The notes: generated from the sequence alone by a model not told the origin. Counted from the stretch's first letter, positions 44,885-54,444 are shown. The stretch is 64,000 nt of DNA from an uncultured Pelagibacteraceae bacterium (GCA_902614355.1 CACMKP010000001.1:124001-188000); one strand, 5' to 3'. A program made the numbers and translations.

Positions 44885-46957
44885 ATGTTTAAAGTATATA
44901 AGAAGGAAATTGAAGTAGCAGGAAAGAAGATAAGTTTAGAAACAGGAAAAGTAGCAAGACAAGCAGACGGTGCAATAATCGCAACATGTGGTGAAACAGT
45001 TGTTTTAGCAACAGTGGTTGGAGCAAAAAAAGTTAATCCTGATGTTGATTATTTTCCACTATCCGTAAATTATCAAGAAAAATACTATGCGGCTGGAAAA
45101 ATTCCGGGTGGGTATTTCAAAAGAGAGGCAAGACCAACTGAGAGTGAAACATTAATTTCTAGATTAATTGATAGACCAATCAGACCGTTATTTCCCGATG
45201 AATTTAAAAATGAAGTTCAGTTGTTACCAACTGTAATTTCTTACGATAAAGAAAATGAAGCGGATATTTTATCAATTACAGCTTCATCAGCAGCTTTGGC
45301 TATATCAGGAATGCCATTTATGGGTCCTGTTGGAGCTTCTAGGGTTGGTTTTATTGATGGAAAATATGTTTTAAATCCATCAAAAGCTGAGCTTGAAAAA
45401 TCAAAATTAGACTTAGTTGTAGCGGGCACAAAAGATGCAGTACTTATGGTAGAGTCTGAAGCGAGTGGTTTAACAGAGGAAGAAATGTTAAATGCAGTTA
45501 AATTTGGTCATGAAGGTTTTGTTCCTGTGATCGAAATGATTGAGGAACTTGCAAAAGAATGTAGAAAACCTGAATGGATCGTTGAAAAGAAAGACCTATC
45601 AGAAGTTAAGAAAAAACTTGAGGAAACTTTCACAAAAGATCTTAAAAAAGCTTTTGCAACGATAGATAAACAAGATAGATCAAATCAAATTTCAGAAATT
45701 ACTGACAAAGCTAAAAAACTTTATGAGGAAGATGAAAATTACACAGATCTTGATGTTAATTCTGAACTCAAAAAAATCGAAAAATCAATAGTTCGAACAG
45801 ATATTTTAAAAAATAAAAACAGAATTGATGGTAGAGGATTATCTGATGTAAGGCCTATATCTTGTGAAGTTGGTGTTCTACCACGAACCCATGGTTCTGC
45901 TTTGTTTACCAGAGGTGAAACACAGGCAATTGTGACAGCTACTTTAGGTACATCGGATGATGAGCAAAGAATTGAAAGTTTAGATGGATTACAAAGAGAA
46001 AGATTCATGCTTCACTACAATTTTCCACCTTTTTCAGTTGGAGAAACAGGAAGAATTGGAACTGGTAGAAGAGAAATTGGACATGGTAAATTAGCGTGGA
46101 GAGCAATACATTCTTCATTGCCATCAAAAGAAGCATTCCCTTATACTTTTAGAGTAGTTTCTGAGATTACAGAATCTAATGGCTCATCTTCAATGGCTAC
46201 TGTTTGTGGAACATCATTAGCACTAATGGATGCGGGTGTACCCATTAAAGAACCAGTTGCAGGTATAGCAATGGGTTTGATCAAAGAAGGTGATGATTTT
46301 AGTGTCTTATCAGATATCTTAGGTGATGAAGATCATTTAGGTGATATGGACTTTAAAGTTGCTGGAACCAAAGATGGAATTACTTCTCTTCAAATGGATA
46401 TCAAAATTACAGGTATTACATTTGAAATAATGGAGCAGGCATTAAGCCAAGCTAAAGATGGAAGAGTTCATATCCTAGGAGAAATGAATAAAGCATTATC
46501 AGCTTCGAGAGCTGATGTTGGAAAACATACTCCAAAAATGGAAAAAATTAATGTTGATAAAAAAGACATTGCTGCAGTAATAGGAAAAGGTGGAGCAACT
46601 ATAAGAGAAATAGTTGAAAAATCAGGTGCTAAAGTTGACGTAAATGATGAAGGTGTAGTAACAGTTTCTGCTCCAGATGAGGAGTCTAGAAATATCGCTA
46701 TGCAAATGATCAAAGACATCAGTGCTAAAGCTGAGTTAAATAAAATTTATTCTGGAAAAGTTATGAAGATTATGGAGTTTGGTGCATTTGTTAATTTCCT
46801 AGGAAAGCAAGACGGACTTGTTCACATTTCAGAACTTGCAGATAAAAGAGTTGCTAAAGTAACTGATGTTGTCAAAGAAGGCGATGAAGTAAAAGTTAAA
46901 GTAATTGGTTTTGATAGAGGAAAGGTGAAACTATCTATTAAACAAGCTTTGGTTTAA
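44885..46957 (+). CDS. pnp: Polyribonucleotide nucleotidyltransferase (PNPase)
   Basis: Phosphate-dependent 3'-5' exoribonuclease, part of the RNA degradosome. The 690-residue protein has two RNase PH domains: the first with [14 protein letters not shown] and [20 protein letters not shown], the second with [20 protein letters not shown] near residue 315, [14 protein letters not shown] and [24 protein letters not shown] domain follows ([20 protein letters not shown] near 562), and then an S1 domain ([26 protein letters not shown] near 620). The C terminus is complete and of ordinary length. Confidence 0.98.
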   Translation: MFKVYKKEIEVAGKKISLETGKVARQADGAIIATCGETVVLATVVGAKKVNPDVDYFPLSVNYQEKYYAAGKIPGGYFKREARPTESETLISRLIDRPIRPLFPDEFKNEVQLLPTVISYDKENEADILSITASSAALAISGMPFMGPVGASRVGFIDGKYVLNPSKAELEKSKLDLVVAGTKDAVLMVESEASGLTEEEMLNAVKFGHEGFVPVIEMIEELAKECRKPEWIVEKKDLSEVKKKLEETFTKDLKKAFATIDKQDRSNQISEITDKAKKLYEEDENYTDLDVNSELKKIEKSIVRTDILKNKNRIDGRGLSDVRPISCEVGVLPRTHGSALFTRGETQAIVTATLGTSDDEQRIESLDGLQRERFMLHYNFPPFSVGETGRIGTGRREIGHGKLAWRAIHSSLPSKEAFPYTFRVVSEITESNGSSSMATVCGTSLALMDAGVPIKEPVAGIAMGLIKEGDDFSVLSDILGDEDHLGDMDFKVAGTKDGITSLQMDIKITGITFEIMEQALSQAKDGRVHILGEMNKALSASRADVGKHTPKMEKINVDKKDIAAVIGKGGATIREIVEKSGAKVDVNDEGVVTVSAPDEESRNIAMQMIKDISAKAELNKIYSGKVMKIMEFGAFVNFLGKQDGLVHISELADKRVAKVTDVVKEGDEVKVKVIGFDRGKVKLSIKQALV

Positions 46958-46998
46958 TATGTAAAATTGAAAAATTATTAAAATAACTAGATTATTTT

Positions 46999-47480
46999 AT
47001 GAGAATAGCTGTTTTGAGTTTAATAATTTTTATCTTTCTTTTAAACGGTAATAAAGCTATTCCAAATTTGATCTCGGTTTTGTAAATTTTGATGGATATT
47101 CTGAGACAGGTAGCAGTAGTTCAAAGCTAAAATTTGACAAAAGAGAACTTGAAACATCATCAATTTCTTTAGGATCTGCCGTTGAGAAAGAAATTTACCT
47201 TACCGACTCATTATTTATTCCTTATTTTAAGATAGATTTTAATAAGGATCTTACAGATGGATCAGATATACAAGCTAACTTTGTTGGAGAAACAACCAAA
47301 TATAATACTACTATTGAAAAAAAATATAACTCAATGATTATTTTGGAAACTGGATTTGATTGGTTTTTAGATAATGGGTGGAATATTAAATCTGTATTTA
47401 GCAGAATTGATAAAGATGGTGTTGGACACGAAAACTTAATAGAACTAAGAGCTGTTAAATCAAGACAAAACTTATATTAA
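46999..47480 (+). pseudogene. Broken (or frameshifted) outer-membrane beta-barrel gene, autotransporter-domain-like
   Basis: This fills the 525-base stretch between pnp and fabI. An ATG at 46999 opens a signal-peptide-like sequence (MRIAVLSLIIFIFLLNGNKA) that stops after 28 codons. In the -1 frame, from GAT at 47070, an open frame of 136 residues runs to TAA at 47480, with strands such as SLFIPYFKIDF, MIILETGFDWFLDN and NLIELRAVKS. These resemble the last part of an autotransporter or other outer-membrane barrel. One -1 shift would join them into about 160 residues. The shift point is A AAT TTG at 47064-47070, a slippery heptamer in the zero frame. A decayed deletion remnant is the simplest reading. 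Confidence 0.55.
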
Positions 47481-47482
47481 AA

Positions 47483-48268
47483 TTAAGTTATATTTTTTGG
47501 ATCAGGCATTCCAACTTTGTTGTATCCCGCATCTACATAGTGAATTTCACCAGTAACACCATTTGCAAGATCGCTTAGAAGATATAATGCTGAGTTTCCA
47601 ACATCATGAATATCAACATTTCTTTTTAGGAATGAGTGATCTTCATTCCATTTATATAAAAATTTTGCATCCCCAATGGCAGAAGCTGCTAAGGTTTTAA
47701 TAGGGCCAGCACTTATCGCATTAACTCTCATGCCTTTAACGCCCAAATCTCTAGCTAAGTATTTTACACTAGCCTCAAGTGCTGATTTACACACACCCAT
47801 TACGTTATAATTTGGAATAGCTTTAGTAGACTCGTAAGTTAATGTTAGAAGACTTCCACCTTGTTTCATCACTTTCGATGCTTCTTTTGCTACTTCAGTA
47901 AATGAAAAACATGAAATTAACATACTTCTTAAAAAGTTTTCTCTAGTTGTATTTAAATATTCGCCTGATAATTCTGATTTATCTGAAAATGCAACTGCAT
48001 GAACTACAAAATCAATTTCTCCCCATTGAGATTTGATATCCTCAAATAATTTTACTACCTCTTCTTTTTTTTCAACATCACAGCTAAAAGTTGATTTTGA
48101 ATTTAATTTTTCTGCTAGAGGGACTACTCTTTTCTTAAGAGCATCACCTAAATACGTAAAAGCTAATTCAGCGCCAGCCTCTGAAAGTTTTTGAGAGATA
48201 CCCCAAGCAATAGATCTTTCATTAGCAACTCCCATGATTAATCCTTTTTTACCTTTCATCAAGCTCAT
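47483..48268 (-). CDS. fabI: Enoyl-[acyl-carrier-protein] reductase (NADH) FabI
   Basis: Last reductive step of each fatty-acid elongation cycle. The 261 residues of this short-chain dehydrogenase begin MSLMKGKKGLIMGVANERSI with the FabI-type nucleotide loop, then DFVVHAVAFSDKSEL, and the active-site pattern with Tyr in LLTLTYESTKAIPNYNVMGVCKSALEAS (Y-x6-Y-x3-x-K spread, near residues 145-163). The end has GNSALYLLSDLANGVTGEIHYVDAGYN. It follows fabB by two bases; order fabA-fabB-fabI on the minus strand. Confidence 0.97.
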   Translation of the reverse strand: MSLMKGKKGLIMGVANERSIAWGISQKLSEAGAELAFTYLGDALKKRVVPLAEKLNSKSTFSCDVEKKEEVVKLFEDIKSQWGEIDFVVHAVAFSDKSELSGEYLNTTRENFLRSMLISCFSFTEVAKEASKVMKQGGSLLTLTYESTKAIPNYNVMGVCKSALEASVKYLARDLGVKGMRVNAISAGPIKTLAASAIGDAKFLYKWNEDHSFLKRNVDIHDVGNSALYLLSDLANGVTGEIHYVDAGYNKVGMPDPKNIT

Positions 48269-48270
48269 GA

Positions 48271-49482
48271 TTAAACCTTTTCAAAAACTAGTGCAGCATT
48301 GGTTCCACCAAAGCCAAAACTGTTTGACATAACCGCATTTAAAGAAACATTTTTCTCTGATTTTGCAACAATTGGAAATTTTTTAGCTTCCTCGTCCATT
48401 TCTTTGATATTAGCTGAACCAGCAATAAAATTATTTTTCATCATAATTAGACAATATATCGCCTCGTGTACCGACGCTGCTCCTAAAGGATGACCTGATA
48501 AAGATTTTGTTGAGCTAATTTTAGGAATTTGTTCACCAAAAGTTTCTTTTACAGCGTTTAATTCTGTTATGTCTCCAACAGGAGTAGATGTTCCATGGGT
48601 ATTAATATAATCAATTTTATTTTTTGCTGTTGCCATTGCCATCTTCATACATCTTACAGCTCCCTCGCCAGATGGAGCTACCATATCATAACCATCTGAA
48701 GTTGCTCCATATCCAGTGAGTTCAGCATATATTTTGGCACCTCTTGCTTTAGCATGCTCATATTCTTCAAGCACCAATACTCCACCCCCACCAGCAATAA
48801 CAAAACCATCTCTTGTTTTATCATAAGCTCTTGAAGCAGTTTCAGGTGTATCATTATATTTTGAGGACAAAGCAGTCATTGCATCAAACATAGCTGTCAT
48901 GGCCCAATGAATTTCCTCACTTCCACCAGCGAAGACAATATCTTGTTTCCCCATTTGAATTAACTCCATAGAGTTTCCTATACAATGCCCACTAGTTGCA
49001 CATGCTGAGCTCATTGTATAATTAGTCCCTTTTATTTTAAAAGGTACGGCCAAAGTTGCAGAAGCAGTGCTTGCCATTGTTCTTGGAACAATAAATGGTC
49101 CCATAAGTTTAGGAGTTTTAGCTCTAGTTTTATCTGCAGCTAAAATCACATTTTCAATCGACGGGCCACCTGAGCCCATTACTATTCCAGTTTTAAAATT
49201 GCTTACCTCTTTCTCCTCAAGCCCAGAGTCCTCGATAGCCTCTTTCATTGCAATATAATTATATGCTGAGCCTGATCCCATAAACCTTATTGTTTTTCTG
49301 TCAATAAAATCCTCAAGTCTTATATTTGGTTTACCGTGAATATGACTTTTAAGATTATGTTCTTTATATTCTGGACTGAAAGATATTCCAGACTTTGAGT
49401 TTAAAAGAGAATTGTATACCTCATCTTGATTGTTTCCTAAACACGAAACAACTCCTAAACCTGTAATTACGACTCTTTTCAT
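48271..49482 (-). CDS. fabB: 3-oxoacyl-[acyl-carrier-protein] synthase I FabB
   Basis: Condensing enzyme of unsaturated fatty-acid synthesis. The 403-residue thiolase-fold protein starts [22 protein letters not shown]. It has the nucleophilic Cys in [13 protein letters not shown] near residue 161 and the two active-site histidines in [13 protein letters not shown] and [14 protein letters not shown], then ends [16 protein letters not shown]. The C-H-H triad and the fabA partner identify FabB rather than FabF. It overlaps fabA by one base. Confidence 0.97.
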   Translation of the reverse strand: MKRVVITGLGVVSCLGNNQDEVYNSLLNSKSGISFSPEYKEHNLKSHIHGKPNIRLEDFIDRKTIRFMGSGSAYNYIAMKEAIEDSGLEEKEVSNFKTGIVMGSGGPSIENVILAADKTRAKTPKLMGPFIVPRTMASTASATLAVPFKIKGTNYTMSSACATSGHCIGNSMELIQMGKQDIVFAGGSEEIHWAMTAMFDAMTALSSKYNDTPETASRAYDKTRDGFVIAGGGGVLVLEEYEHAKARGAKIYAELTGYGATSDGYDMVAPSGEGAVRCMKMAMATAKNKIDYINTHGTSTPVGDITELNAVKETFGEQIPKISSTKSLSGHPLGAASVHEAIYCLIMMKNNFIAGSANIKEMDEEAKKFPIVAKSEKNVSLNAVMSNSFGFGGTNAALVFEKV

Positions 49483-49982
49483 TATTTAAATAATCCTACT
49501 TTTAAATTGTCTGCTGAATAAATTTTTTTATCATCGGCTAGAACCATACCATTAGCAAGACCTACTGTAGTACCTCCAGGAGACATGATTTTTTTCATAT
49601 CAATTTCATATTTTACTAATTTTATATTTTGCAAAACTTCTCCTGTAAATTTCACTGTACCTACACCCAAAGCTCTTCCTTTTCCTGGATTTCCAATCCA
49701 ACCTAAAAAAAAACCTACCAACTGCCACATGGCATCAAGACCAAGACAGCCAGGCATAACAGGATCTTCTTTAAAGTGACAATCAAAAAACCAAAGATTT
49801 TTTTTAATATCTAATTCAGCTTTTAAAGAACCCTTTTTAAATGCACCTTTGTCATCATTAATTTCTGTAATTCTATCAAACATCAGCATTGGTGGAAGTG
49901 GTAATTTAGCATTACCTGGGCCAAATAATTTTCCCTCTCCACAATTTATAAGTTCATCATAGGAGTATGAGTTTTTTTTCAT
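49482..49982 (-). CDS. fabA: 3-hydroxydecanoyl-ACP dehydratase/isomerase FabA
   Basis: Introduces the cis double bond in the anaerobic route to unsaturated fatty acids. The 166-residue hot-dog protein has [12 protein letters not shown] near residue 28, the catalytic His in [18 protein letters not shown] near 70, the Asp in [15 protein letters not shown], and [15 protein letters not shown]. It is divergent from irr across a 94-base spacer, the arrangement irr/fabA-fabB-fabI known from many alphaproteobacteria. The Irr-type box in that spacer may also touch fabA transcription. Confidence 0.97.
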   Translation of the reverse strand: MKKNSYSYDELINCGEGKLFGPGNAKLPLPPMLMFDRITEINDDKGAFKKGSLKAELDIKKNLWFFDCHFKEDPVMPGCLGLDAMWQLVGFFLGWIGNPGKGRALGVGTVKFTGEVLQNIKLVKYEIDMKKIMSPGGTTVGLANGMVLADDKKIYSADNLKVGLFK

Positions 49983-50041
49983 AGAATTGAGTATCCTTAT
50001 TTACTTGATTTTACCATTATATAATATAAATTTAACCTTAG

Positions 50042-50058
50042 TTTAGAATAATTTTAAA
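50042..50058. promoter_or_regulatory. Irr box (iron-control element) before irr
   Basis: The sequence TTTAGAATAATTTTAAA matches the alphaproteobacterial iron-control element (7-3-7 inverted repeat TTTAGAA-N3-TTCTAAA) with one base changed (T for C in the right arm). It lies 18 bases before the irr start codon, so it would allow Irr to control its own gene. The nearly identical element before katG makes chance less likely. Confidence 0.7.
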
Positions 50059-50076
50059 TAACAATACGGTTAAATA

Positions 50077-50475
50077 GTGAAATATATCGATAAATTAAGA
50101 AATTCTGGATTACGACCAACTAAACAAAGACTTCAAATATGTGAGGTTTTATTTGATACAGAAAAGACATTTCATTTCACGATTAATGAGCTAGATCAGA
50201 AAATTAAGAGGCAAAAAAATAACAAAATTTCATTAGCAACAATTTATAATACTGTTCATGCTTTTGAAAAAAAAGGATACCTTAAACAGATCCCGATTAA
50301 TTCAAACCAAACTTATTTTGATACAAATGTTACTGATCACCATCATTTTTATGATTTAAAAGATGAAAAGTTGATTGATTTAGAAAATTCTGATGTAGGC
50401 CCAATAAACATCTTAAAAAAAATAAACGGTAAAAAGATTAAATCTGTCGAAGTTCTTGTTAAGCTAGAAGACTAA
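50077..50475 (+). CDS. irr: Iron response regulator Irr (Fur family)
   Basis: Haem-responsive Fur-family regulator of 132 residues that represses or activates iron genes when iron is scarce. It starts at GTG. Winged helix: LRNSGLRPTKQRLQICEVLFD, KISLATIYNTVHAFEKKGYL. The histidine-rich haem/metal motif reads TDHHHFYDLKDEKLIDL near residue 85, the HHHF form typical of Irr, and the regulatory CxxC of Fur is absent. No N-terminal haem-regulatory motif (Gly-Cys-Pro-Trp type, as in Bradyrhizobium) is present. Position opposite fabA is the usual one. An Irr box is directly upstream. Confidence 0.93.
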   Translation: MKYIDKLRNSGLRPTKQRLQICEVLFDTEKTFHFTINELDQKIKRQKNNKISLATIYNTVHAFEKKGYLKQIPINSNQTYFDTNVTDHHHFYDLKDEKLIDLENSDVGPINILKKINGKKIKSVEVLVKLED

Positions 50476-50509
50476 TTATTGCTTTTACTTTAGCGTCATT
50501 TTAAACCAA

Positions 50510-50538
50510 TTGACAGCTTTTTAGAATCATTATAAACT
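50510..50538 (+). promoter_or_regulatory. Candidate katG promoter
   Basis: TTGACA at 50510-50515 is a consensus -35 hexamer. With 17 bases of spacing the -10 would be TAAACT (50533-50538), or with 15 bases TATAAA (50531-50536). The Irr box at 50520-50536 covers the spacer and -10, the position expected for a repressor. AAGGAAAA before the ATG is the ribosome site. Confidence 0.55.
50520..50536. promoter_or_regulatory. Irr box (iron-control element) before katG
   Basis: TTTAGAATCATTATAAA matches TTTAGAA-TCA-TTCTAAA with a single change (A for C). A weaker second copy, TTCTGAATTAATCTAAA with three changes, lies at 50546-50562, so two sites may be spaced by 26 bases, between the -35 hexamer and the ribosome site. 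Catalase genes are known Irr targets in several alphaproteobacteria, because haem enzymes need iron. Confidence 0.72.
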
Positions 50539-50570
50539 ATAACCATTCTGAATTAATCTAAAGGAAAATA

Positions 50571-52808
50571 ATGAGTACTGAAAATTTTAAAGATAAATCT
50601 TTTAAAGCAAATCAAATGAGCAAATGTCCTTTTACGGGGGCAGGAACACCTGCAAAGTTTTCTGCAGGACAGGGACAAACAGTGAGAGATTTTTGGCCTA
50701 ATAGCCTAAATCTTAAAATTCTTAGTCAGCACTCAAATTTATCTAACCCTATGGATAAAAAATTTAGTTACGCTAAAGAGTTTAAAAAACTTAATTATAA
50801 AGCACTTAAAAAAGATTTAAAAAAATTAATGACTGATTCACAAGAGTGGTGGCCAGCTGATTACGGTCATTATGGACCACTCTTTATTAGGCTTGCTTGG
50901 CACGCTGCAGGAACTTACAGAACTGGTGACGGTAGAGGCGGAGCTGGAACAGGTAATCAGAGATTTGCTCCTCTTAATTCTTGGCCAGATAACGTGAATT
51001 TGGATAAAGCTAGATTACTTTTATGGCCAATTAAAAAGAAATATGGGAGAAAAATTTCATGGGCTGATTTATTTATACTCGTTGGAAACGTTGCTTTGGA
51101 CTCAATGGGTTTTAAAACTTTTGGATTTGGAGCGGGTAGAACAGATATTTGGGAACCAGAGGATGATATCTATTGGGGCTCAGAAAAAGAAATGTTAGGT
51201 GTTGAAAGATATAGTGGAAAAAGAGATTTAGAACAACCATTAGGTGCTTCACATATGGGTTTAATTTATGTTAATCCACAAGGGCCTGATGCTAATCCAG
51301 ATCCTAAACTTGCAGCACATGATATTAGAGAGACATTCGGAAGAATGGCAATGAATGATTATGAGACAGCTGCTTTAGTTGCTGGAGGACATACATTTGG
51401 AAAATCTCATGGTGCAGCATCTGAGTCGTTCAAAGGTCCTGATCCTGAGGCTTCAAAACTTCAAGACCAGTCAACTGGATGGAATAGTGGTTACAAATCT
51501 GGAAAAGGTGTTGATACAATAAGCAGTGGTATTGAGGGTGCTTGGACACAAAATCCTATAAAATGGGATATGGGTTATTTAGATTGTTTGTACGGGCATG
51601 AATGGGAGCTTACAAAAAGCCCTGCTGGTGCTCACCAATGGACGCCTAAGAAAAATGGTCAAGAAATTAAAATGGTTCCTGACGCACATAAGAAAGGTGT
51701 ACTACACCCACCAATGATGCAAACAACTGATATCTCAATGAAAGTTGATCCAAGTTATGGCCCTATTACAAAACATTTTCATCAAAATCCAAAAGAGTTT
51801 CATGATGCTTTTGCAAGAGCTTGGTTTAAATTAACTCACAGAGATATGGGTCCTAGAGTTTGTTATCTTGGTAGTGAAGTTCCAAAAGAACAGTTAATTT
51901 GGCAAGACCCAATAGATAAACCAAAATATAAACTCAAGTCAAAAGATATTAAAGATTTGAAAAATAAAATTTCTAAATCAAAAATATCAATTTCAGATTT
52001 AGTATCAACCGCTTGGGCGTCAGCGTCAACTTTTAGAGGATCAGACAAAAGAGGTGGCGCTAATGGTGCAAGGATAATGTTAGAGCCCCAAAAAAATTGG
52101 AAGGTTAATAACCCTAAAAAGTTATCAAATGTGATTAAAGCCTTGAGTAAAATCAAAAGTAAATTTGACAGTAATAAAAAAAATGTTTCAATGGCCGACT
52201 TAATTGTACTAGCAGGGGGTGTTGGAATCGAAATGGCCGCAAAAAAAGCTGGTTATAAAGTTAAAGTTCCATTTTCAGCAGGAAGAGGAGATGCGAGACA
52301 AGACCAAACTGACATTAATTCATTTGGCCTTCTAGAACCACAAGCAGATGGCTTTAGAAATTACTTGAATGGTGGACCTTCAAATGTTGCTGCAGAAGAA
52401 AAATTAGTAGATAAGGCTCAGTTGATGGGTTTAACAGCGCCCGAAATGACAGCTCTAATAGGTGGAATGAGAGTTTTAGACACTAATTATGACAATTCAG
52501 AGCATGGTGTTTTTACAAAAAGACCTGGTTATCTTACAAATGATTATTTTATAAACCTACTAGATATGAATACAACTTGGAAAGAAGAAGATAAATCAGA
52601 GCAGACTTTTGTGGGTAAAGATAGAAAAACTCAAAAAATTAAATGGAAAGCGACAAGAGTTGATTTGATTTTTGGTTCAAATTCTCAATTAAGAGCATTA
52701 GCAGAAGTTTATGCATGCGAGGATTCAGGCGATAAATTTATTAAAGATTTTGTCGCTGCGTGGGTTAAAGTAATGAATTCAGACAGATTTGACTTGAAAT
52801 TAAATTAA
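50571..52808 (+). CDS. katG: Catalase-peroxidase KatG
   Basis: Bifunctional haem enzyme breaking down hydrogen peroxide. The 745-residue protein has both halves of the duplicated class I peroxidase. The N-terminal half holds the distal Arg-Trp-His in [20 protein letters not shown] near residue 105, the Tyr of the Met-Tyr-Trp adduct in [15 protein letters not shown] near 230 with Met in RMAMND, the proximal His in [14 protein letters not shown] near 272, and the mobile Arg in [14 protein letters not shown]. The C-terminal half lacks a haem site as usual. It appears to head an operon with the 2OG oxygenase and DUF2061 genes. Confidence 0.98.
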   Translation: MSTENFKDKSFKANQMSKCPFTGAGTPAKFSAGQGQTVRDFWPNSLNLKILSQHSNLSNPMDKKFSYAKEFKKLNYKALKKDLKKLMTDSQEWWPADYGHYGPLFIRLAWHAAGTYRTGDGRGGAGTGNQRFAPLNSWPDNVNLDKARLLLWPIKKKYGRKISWADLFILVGNVALDSMGFKTFGFGAGRTDIWEPEDDIYWGSEKEMLGVERYSGKRDLEQPLGASHMGLIYVNPQGPDANPDPKLAAHDIRETFGRMAMNDYETAALVAGGHTFGKSHGAASESFKGPDPEASKLQDQSTGWNSGYKSGKGVDTISSGIEGAWTQNPIKWDMGYLDCLYGHEWELTKSPAGAHQWTPKKNGQEIKMVPDAHKKGVLHPPMMQTTDISMKVDPSYGPITKHFHQNPKEFHDAFARAWFKLTHRDMGPRVCYLGSEVPKEQLIWQDPIDKPKYKLKSKDIKDLKNKISKSKISISDLVSTAWASASTFRGSDKRGGANGARIMLEPQKNWKVNNPKKLSNVIKALSKIKSKFDSNKKNVSMADLIVLAGGVGIEMAAKKAGYKVKVPFSAGRGDARQDQTDINSFGLLEPQADGFRNYLNGGPSNVAAEEKLVDKAQLMGLTAPEMTALIGGMRVLDTNYDNSEHGVFTKRPGYLTNDYFINLLDMNTTWKEEDKSEQTFVGKDRKTQKIKWKATRVDLIFGSNSQLRALAEVYACEDSGDKFIKDFVAAWVKVMNSDRFDLKLN

Positions 52809-52829
52809 TAAAAATTAAATGAATATTTT

Positions 52830-53441
52830 ATGCCGTCAGTAACTTTTGATGATTTTTATGAGGTTCCAGACCTCAATTTTGATATCTCAAGATTAAGGGA
52901 AGATTTAGATAAAATTTTAAAAGCTAAAAAATTTAACTCTCCTGGAGTAACACACTTTGGTGCAATATCATTAAACCAAATTCCAAATGACAAAAGCTCT
53001 ATTGAAGGAAATAATATTCGAGGTAAATATTGGACTATTGCAGATGAAACTGGAAAAGAAGTTTGTAGAGATGTTGATATAGATGAGTCTAAATATACTC
53101 AATTAATCCCTGAATTTGAGAATACTTATTTCAAAGAAGTTTATGACACGTTAAGTAAAAGATTTAAACTGGGTAGAGTAAGACTTTTGTTAAAAGAGCC
53201 AAGGTCAACACTCAGCTGGCATAAAGACCCAGAGTGTAGACTGCACGTACCAATTATTACTAACAAGGGTTGTTCGATGGTAATCGAGAATGTTGCAAAA
53301 CATCTCCCTGCTGATGGTAAAGTTTGGATAACAAACAACACAAAATATCATAATTTCTTTAATGGTGGGGAACAGGCTAGAATTCACTTAGTAGCTTGCG
53401 TTCTAGAAAGCCCTTTTAAGGAACAAAATGGAAATAACTAA
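52830..53441 (+). CDS. Aspartyl/asparaginyl beta-hydroxylase-like Fe(II)/2-oxoglutarate oxygenase
   Basis: A 203-residue double-stranded beta-helix oxygenase. The iron-binding H-x-D is in STLSWHKDPECRLHVPII (His near residue 131), and the distal His and the 2-oxoglutarate Arg are in YHNFFNGGEQARIHLVAC near 175-190. This is the Asp/Asn hydroxylase family pattern. The substrate is unknown; it may be a small molecule or protein side chain. No signal peptide is seen. It follows katG by 21 bases and overlaps the DUF2061 gene by 14, so it is probably expressed with katG. Confidence 0.87.
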   Translation: MPSVTFDDFYEVPDLNFDISRLREDLDKILKAKKFNSPGVTHFGAISLNQIPNDKSSIEGNNIRGKYWTIADETGKEVCRDVDIDESKYTQLIPEFENTYFKEVYDTLSKRFKLGRVRLLLKEPRSTLSWHKDPECRLHVPIITNKGCSMVIENVAKHLPADGKVWITNNTKYHNFFNGGEQARIHLVACVLESPFKEQNGNN

Positions 53442-53667
53442 CGGAATATTTAAAGCAGCAGGTAATATTTACCAAAATAATAAAGGTTCTATCCTTAGAA
53501 CAATAATCTATACAATTGGACACTTTGCGATAGCTATAACTGTTTTAATGTTAGTCGCTGACGTTTCTTTTATGATTGCATTAACTGACGCGATTGTTGA
53601 ACCAATAGCTAACTCCGTTTGGTATTTCATTTTAGATAAATGGTGGGCAAGCAAGTCGAAAAATTAA
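53428..53667 (+). CDS. DUF2061 small membrane protein
   Basis: A 79-residue protein with two hydrophobic helices: SILRTIIYTIGHFAIAITVL (about residues 22-41) and a second segment IALTDAIVEPIANSVWYFIL. The R-T-x2-Y and EPI-x-N-x-VWY-F elements are the DUF2061 signature. Members are small inner-membrane proteins of unknown role, found singly or fused to other domains in marine bacteria. The 14-base overlap with the oxygenase gene suggests coupled translation. Confidence 0.87.
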   Translation: MEITNGIFKAAGNIYQNNKGSILRTIIYTIGHFAIAITVLMLVADVSFMIALTDAIVEPIANSVWYFILDKWWASKSKN

Positions 53668-53706
53668 AATTTTTAAAAAATTATAATTCGTTTTTTAGAT
53701 AATTCT

Positions 53707-53757
53707 TGATAATAATTATCATTATCAAAAAAAATGCGCTAATGATAATTATTCTCA
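53707..53757. promoter_or_regulatory. Pair of Fur-box-like inverted sequences
   Basis: GATAATAATTATCATTATC at 53708-53726 agrees with the 19-bp Fur box GATAATGATAATCATTATC at 17 positions. The reverse complement of 53738-53756 agrees at 15. The two arms are also mirror images of each other (53711-53724 with 53740-53753, 14 bp), so the region could instead form an RNA hairpin with a 15-base loop. It lies in the 128-base spacer ahead of the Cys-rich small gene. Such GATAAT stretches are commoner in AT-rich DNA. Confidence 0.55.
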
Positions 53758-53795
53758 TAGATTTTTCTTGAAAGCTTTTTTCATAATATTACTTT

Positions 53796-53981
53796 ATGGG
53801 TATGCAAACAGAAAACTATAACTGTAAAAAATGTGGACTTACGATTTCTTCAACATGTTCTAAATGTGATAAAGTTGTTGACGTTGAAATTCTAGATGAC
53901 GGATGCATTGTGCAGAAAACAAAATGTGGCGATTGTGCTAATACACCTGTAATCAAAGATGTTTGTGCGCAACAAAAATAA
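53796..53981 (+). CDS. Small cysteine-rich protein, probable metal-binding zinc-ribbon-like
   Basis: A 61-residue protein with eight cysteines, at residues 10, 13, 21, 24, 37, 44, 47 and 57. The first four form C-x2-C-x7-C-x2-C (NCKKCGLTISSTCSKC), a rubredoxin/zinc-ribbon-like arrangement, and another CxxC follows (KCGDC). A start two codons later (ATG at 53802) is possible. I recognise no named family. The Fur-like boxes 39 bases upstream and the katG/irr neighbourhood hint at a role in metal handling, but this is inference only. Confidence 0.75.
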   Translation: MGMQTENYNCKKCGLTISSTCSKCDKVVDVEILDDGCIVQKTKCGDCANTPVIKDVCAQQK

Positions 53982-53997
53982 TTAGATATTTTAAAAA

Positions 53998-54444
53998 TTA
54001 TCTAATTTTTCCCCACACATGGGTGTTTTTAATCCATCCCTTAAATTTAGATGTTTTAATTTGACACCAGTTTTCATTACATCTTTTAACAATTAACATT
54101 CTACCTTTCTTAATTTTTGCTAAGGGTTTTGAAAATTTGGATGGTTTTTGGAATAAAATTTTATCTTTAAGTGTTATAATTGAATTTATCTGTTTTAACT
54201 GTGAAATGTGTATCCAGCCGCTATTGTTTTTTACATCAATAATCCTTCGAAAATTCTCATTTTTATCAATTTGTTTTATTGGGAGATTAATTTTTTTATA
54301 GACATATTTTATAGGAGATTCTAGGCTAGGTCCATATCTAACATTAACCTTATTTTTTTTTAAAGATAGAAAAACTTCATTTGCAAAACAGTTAGGCAAA
54401 TAAAAGAATATTGAAACAAGTAATAATATTTTTTTTTGTAACAT
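53998..54444 (-). CDS. Exported SH3-domain protein
   Basis: A 148-residue protein with a signal peptide (ILLLVSIFFYLPNCFANE, cut near residue 21) and two bacterial SH3-like modules: KVNVRYGPSLESPIKYVYKK with RRIIDVKNNSGWIHISQL, then IKKGRMLIVKRCNENWCQIK with FKGWIKNTHVWG. This is the alphaproteobacterial form of the SH3-like exported proteins (COG3807), probably periplasmic and possibly bound to peptidoglycan. It overlaps thiF by one base and looks like the last gene of the ubiE-to-SH3 operon. Confidence 0.85.
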   Translation of the reverse strand: MLQKKILLLVSIFFYLPNCFANEVFLSLKKNKVNVRYGPSLESPIKYVYKKINLPIKQIDKNENFRRIIDVKNNSGWIHISQLKQINSIITLKDKILFQKPSKFSKPLAKIKKGRMLIVKRCNENWCQIKTSKFKGWIKNTHVWGKIR

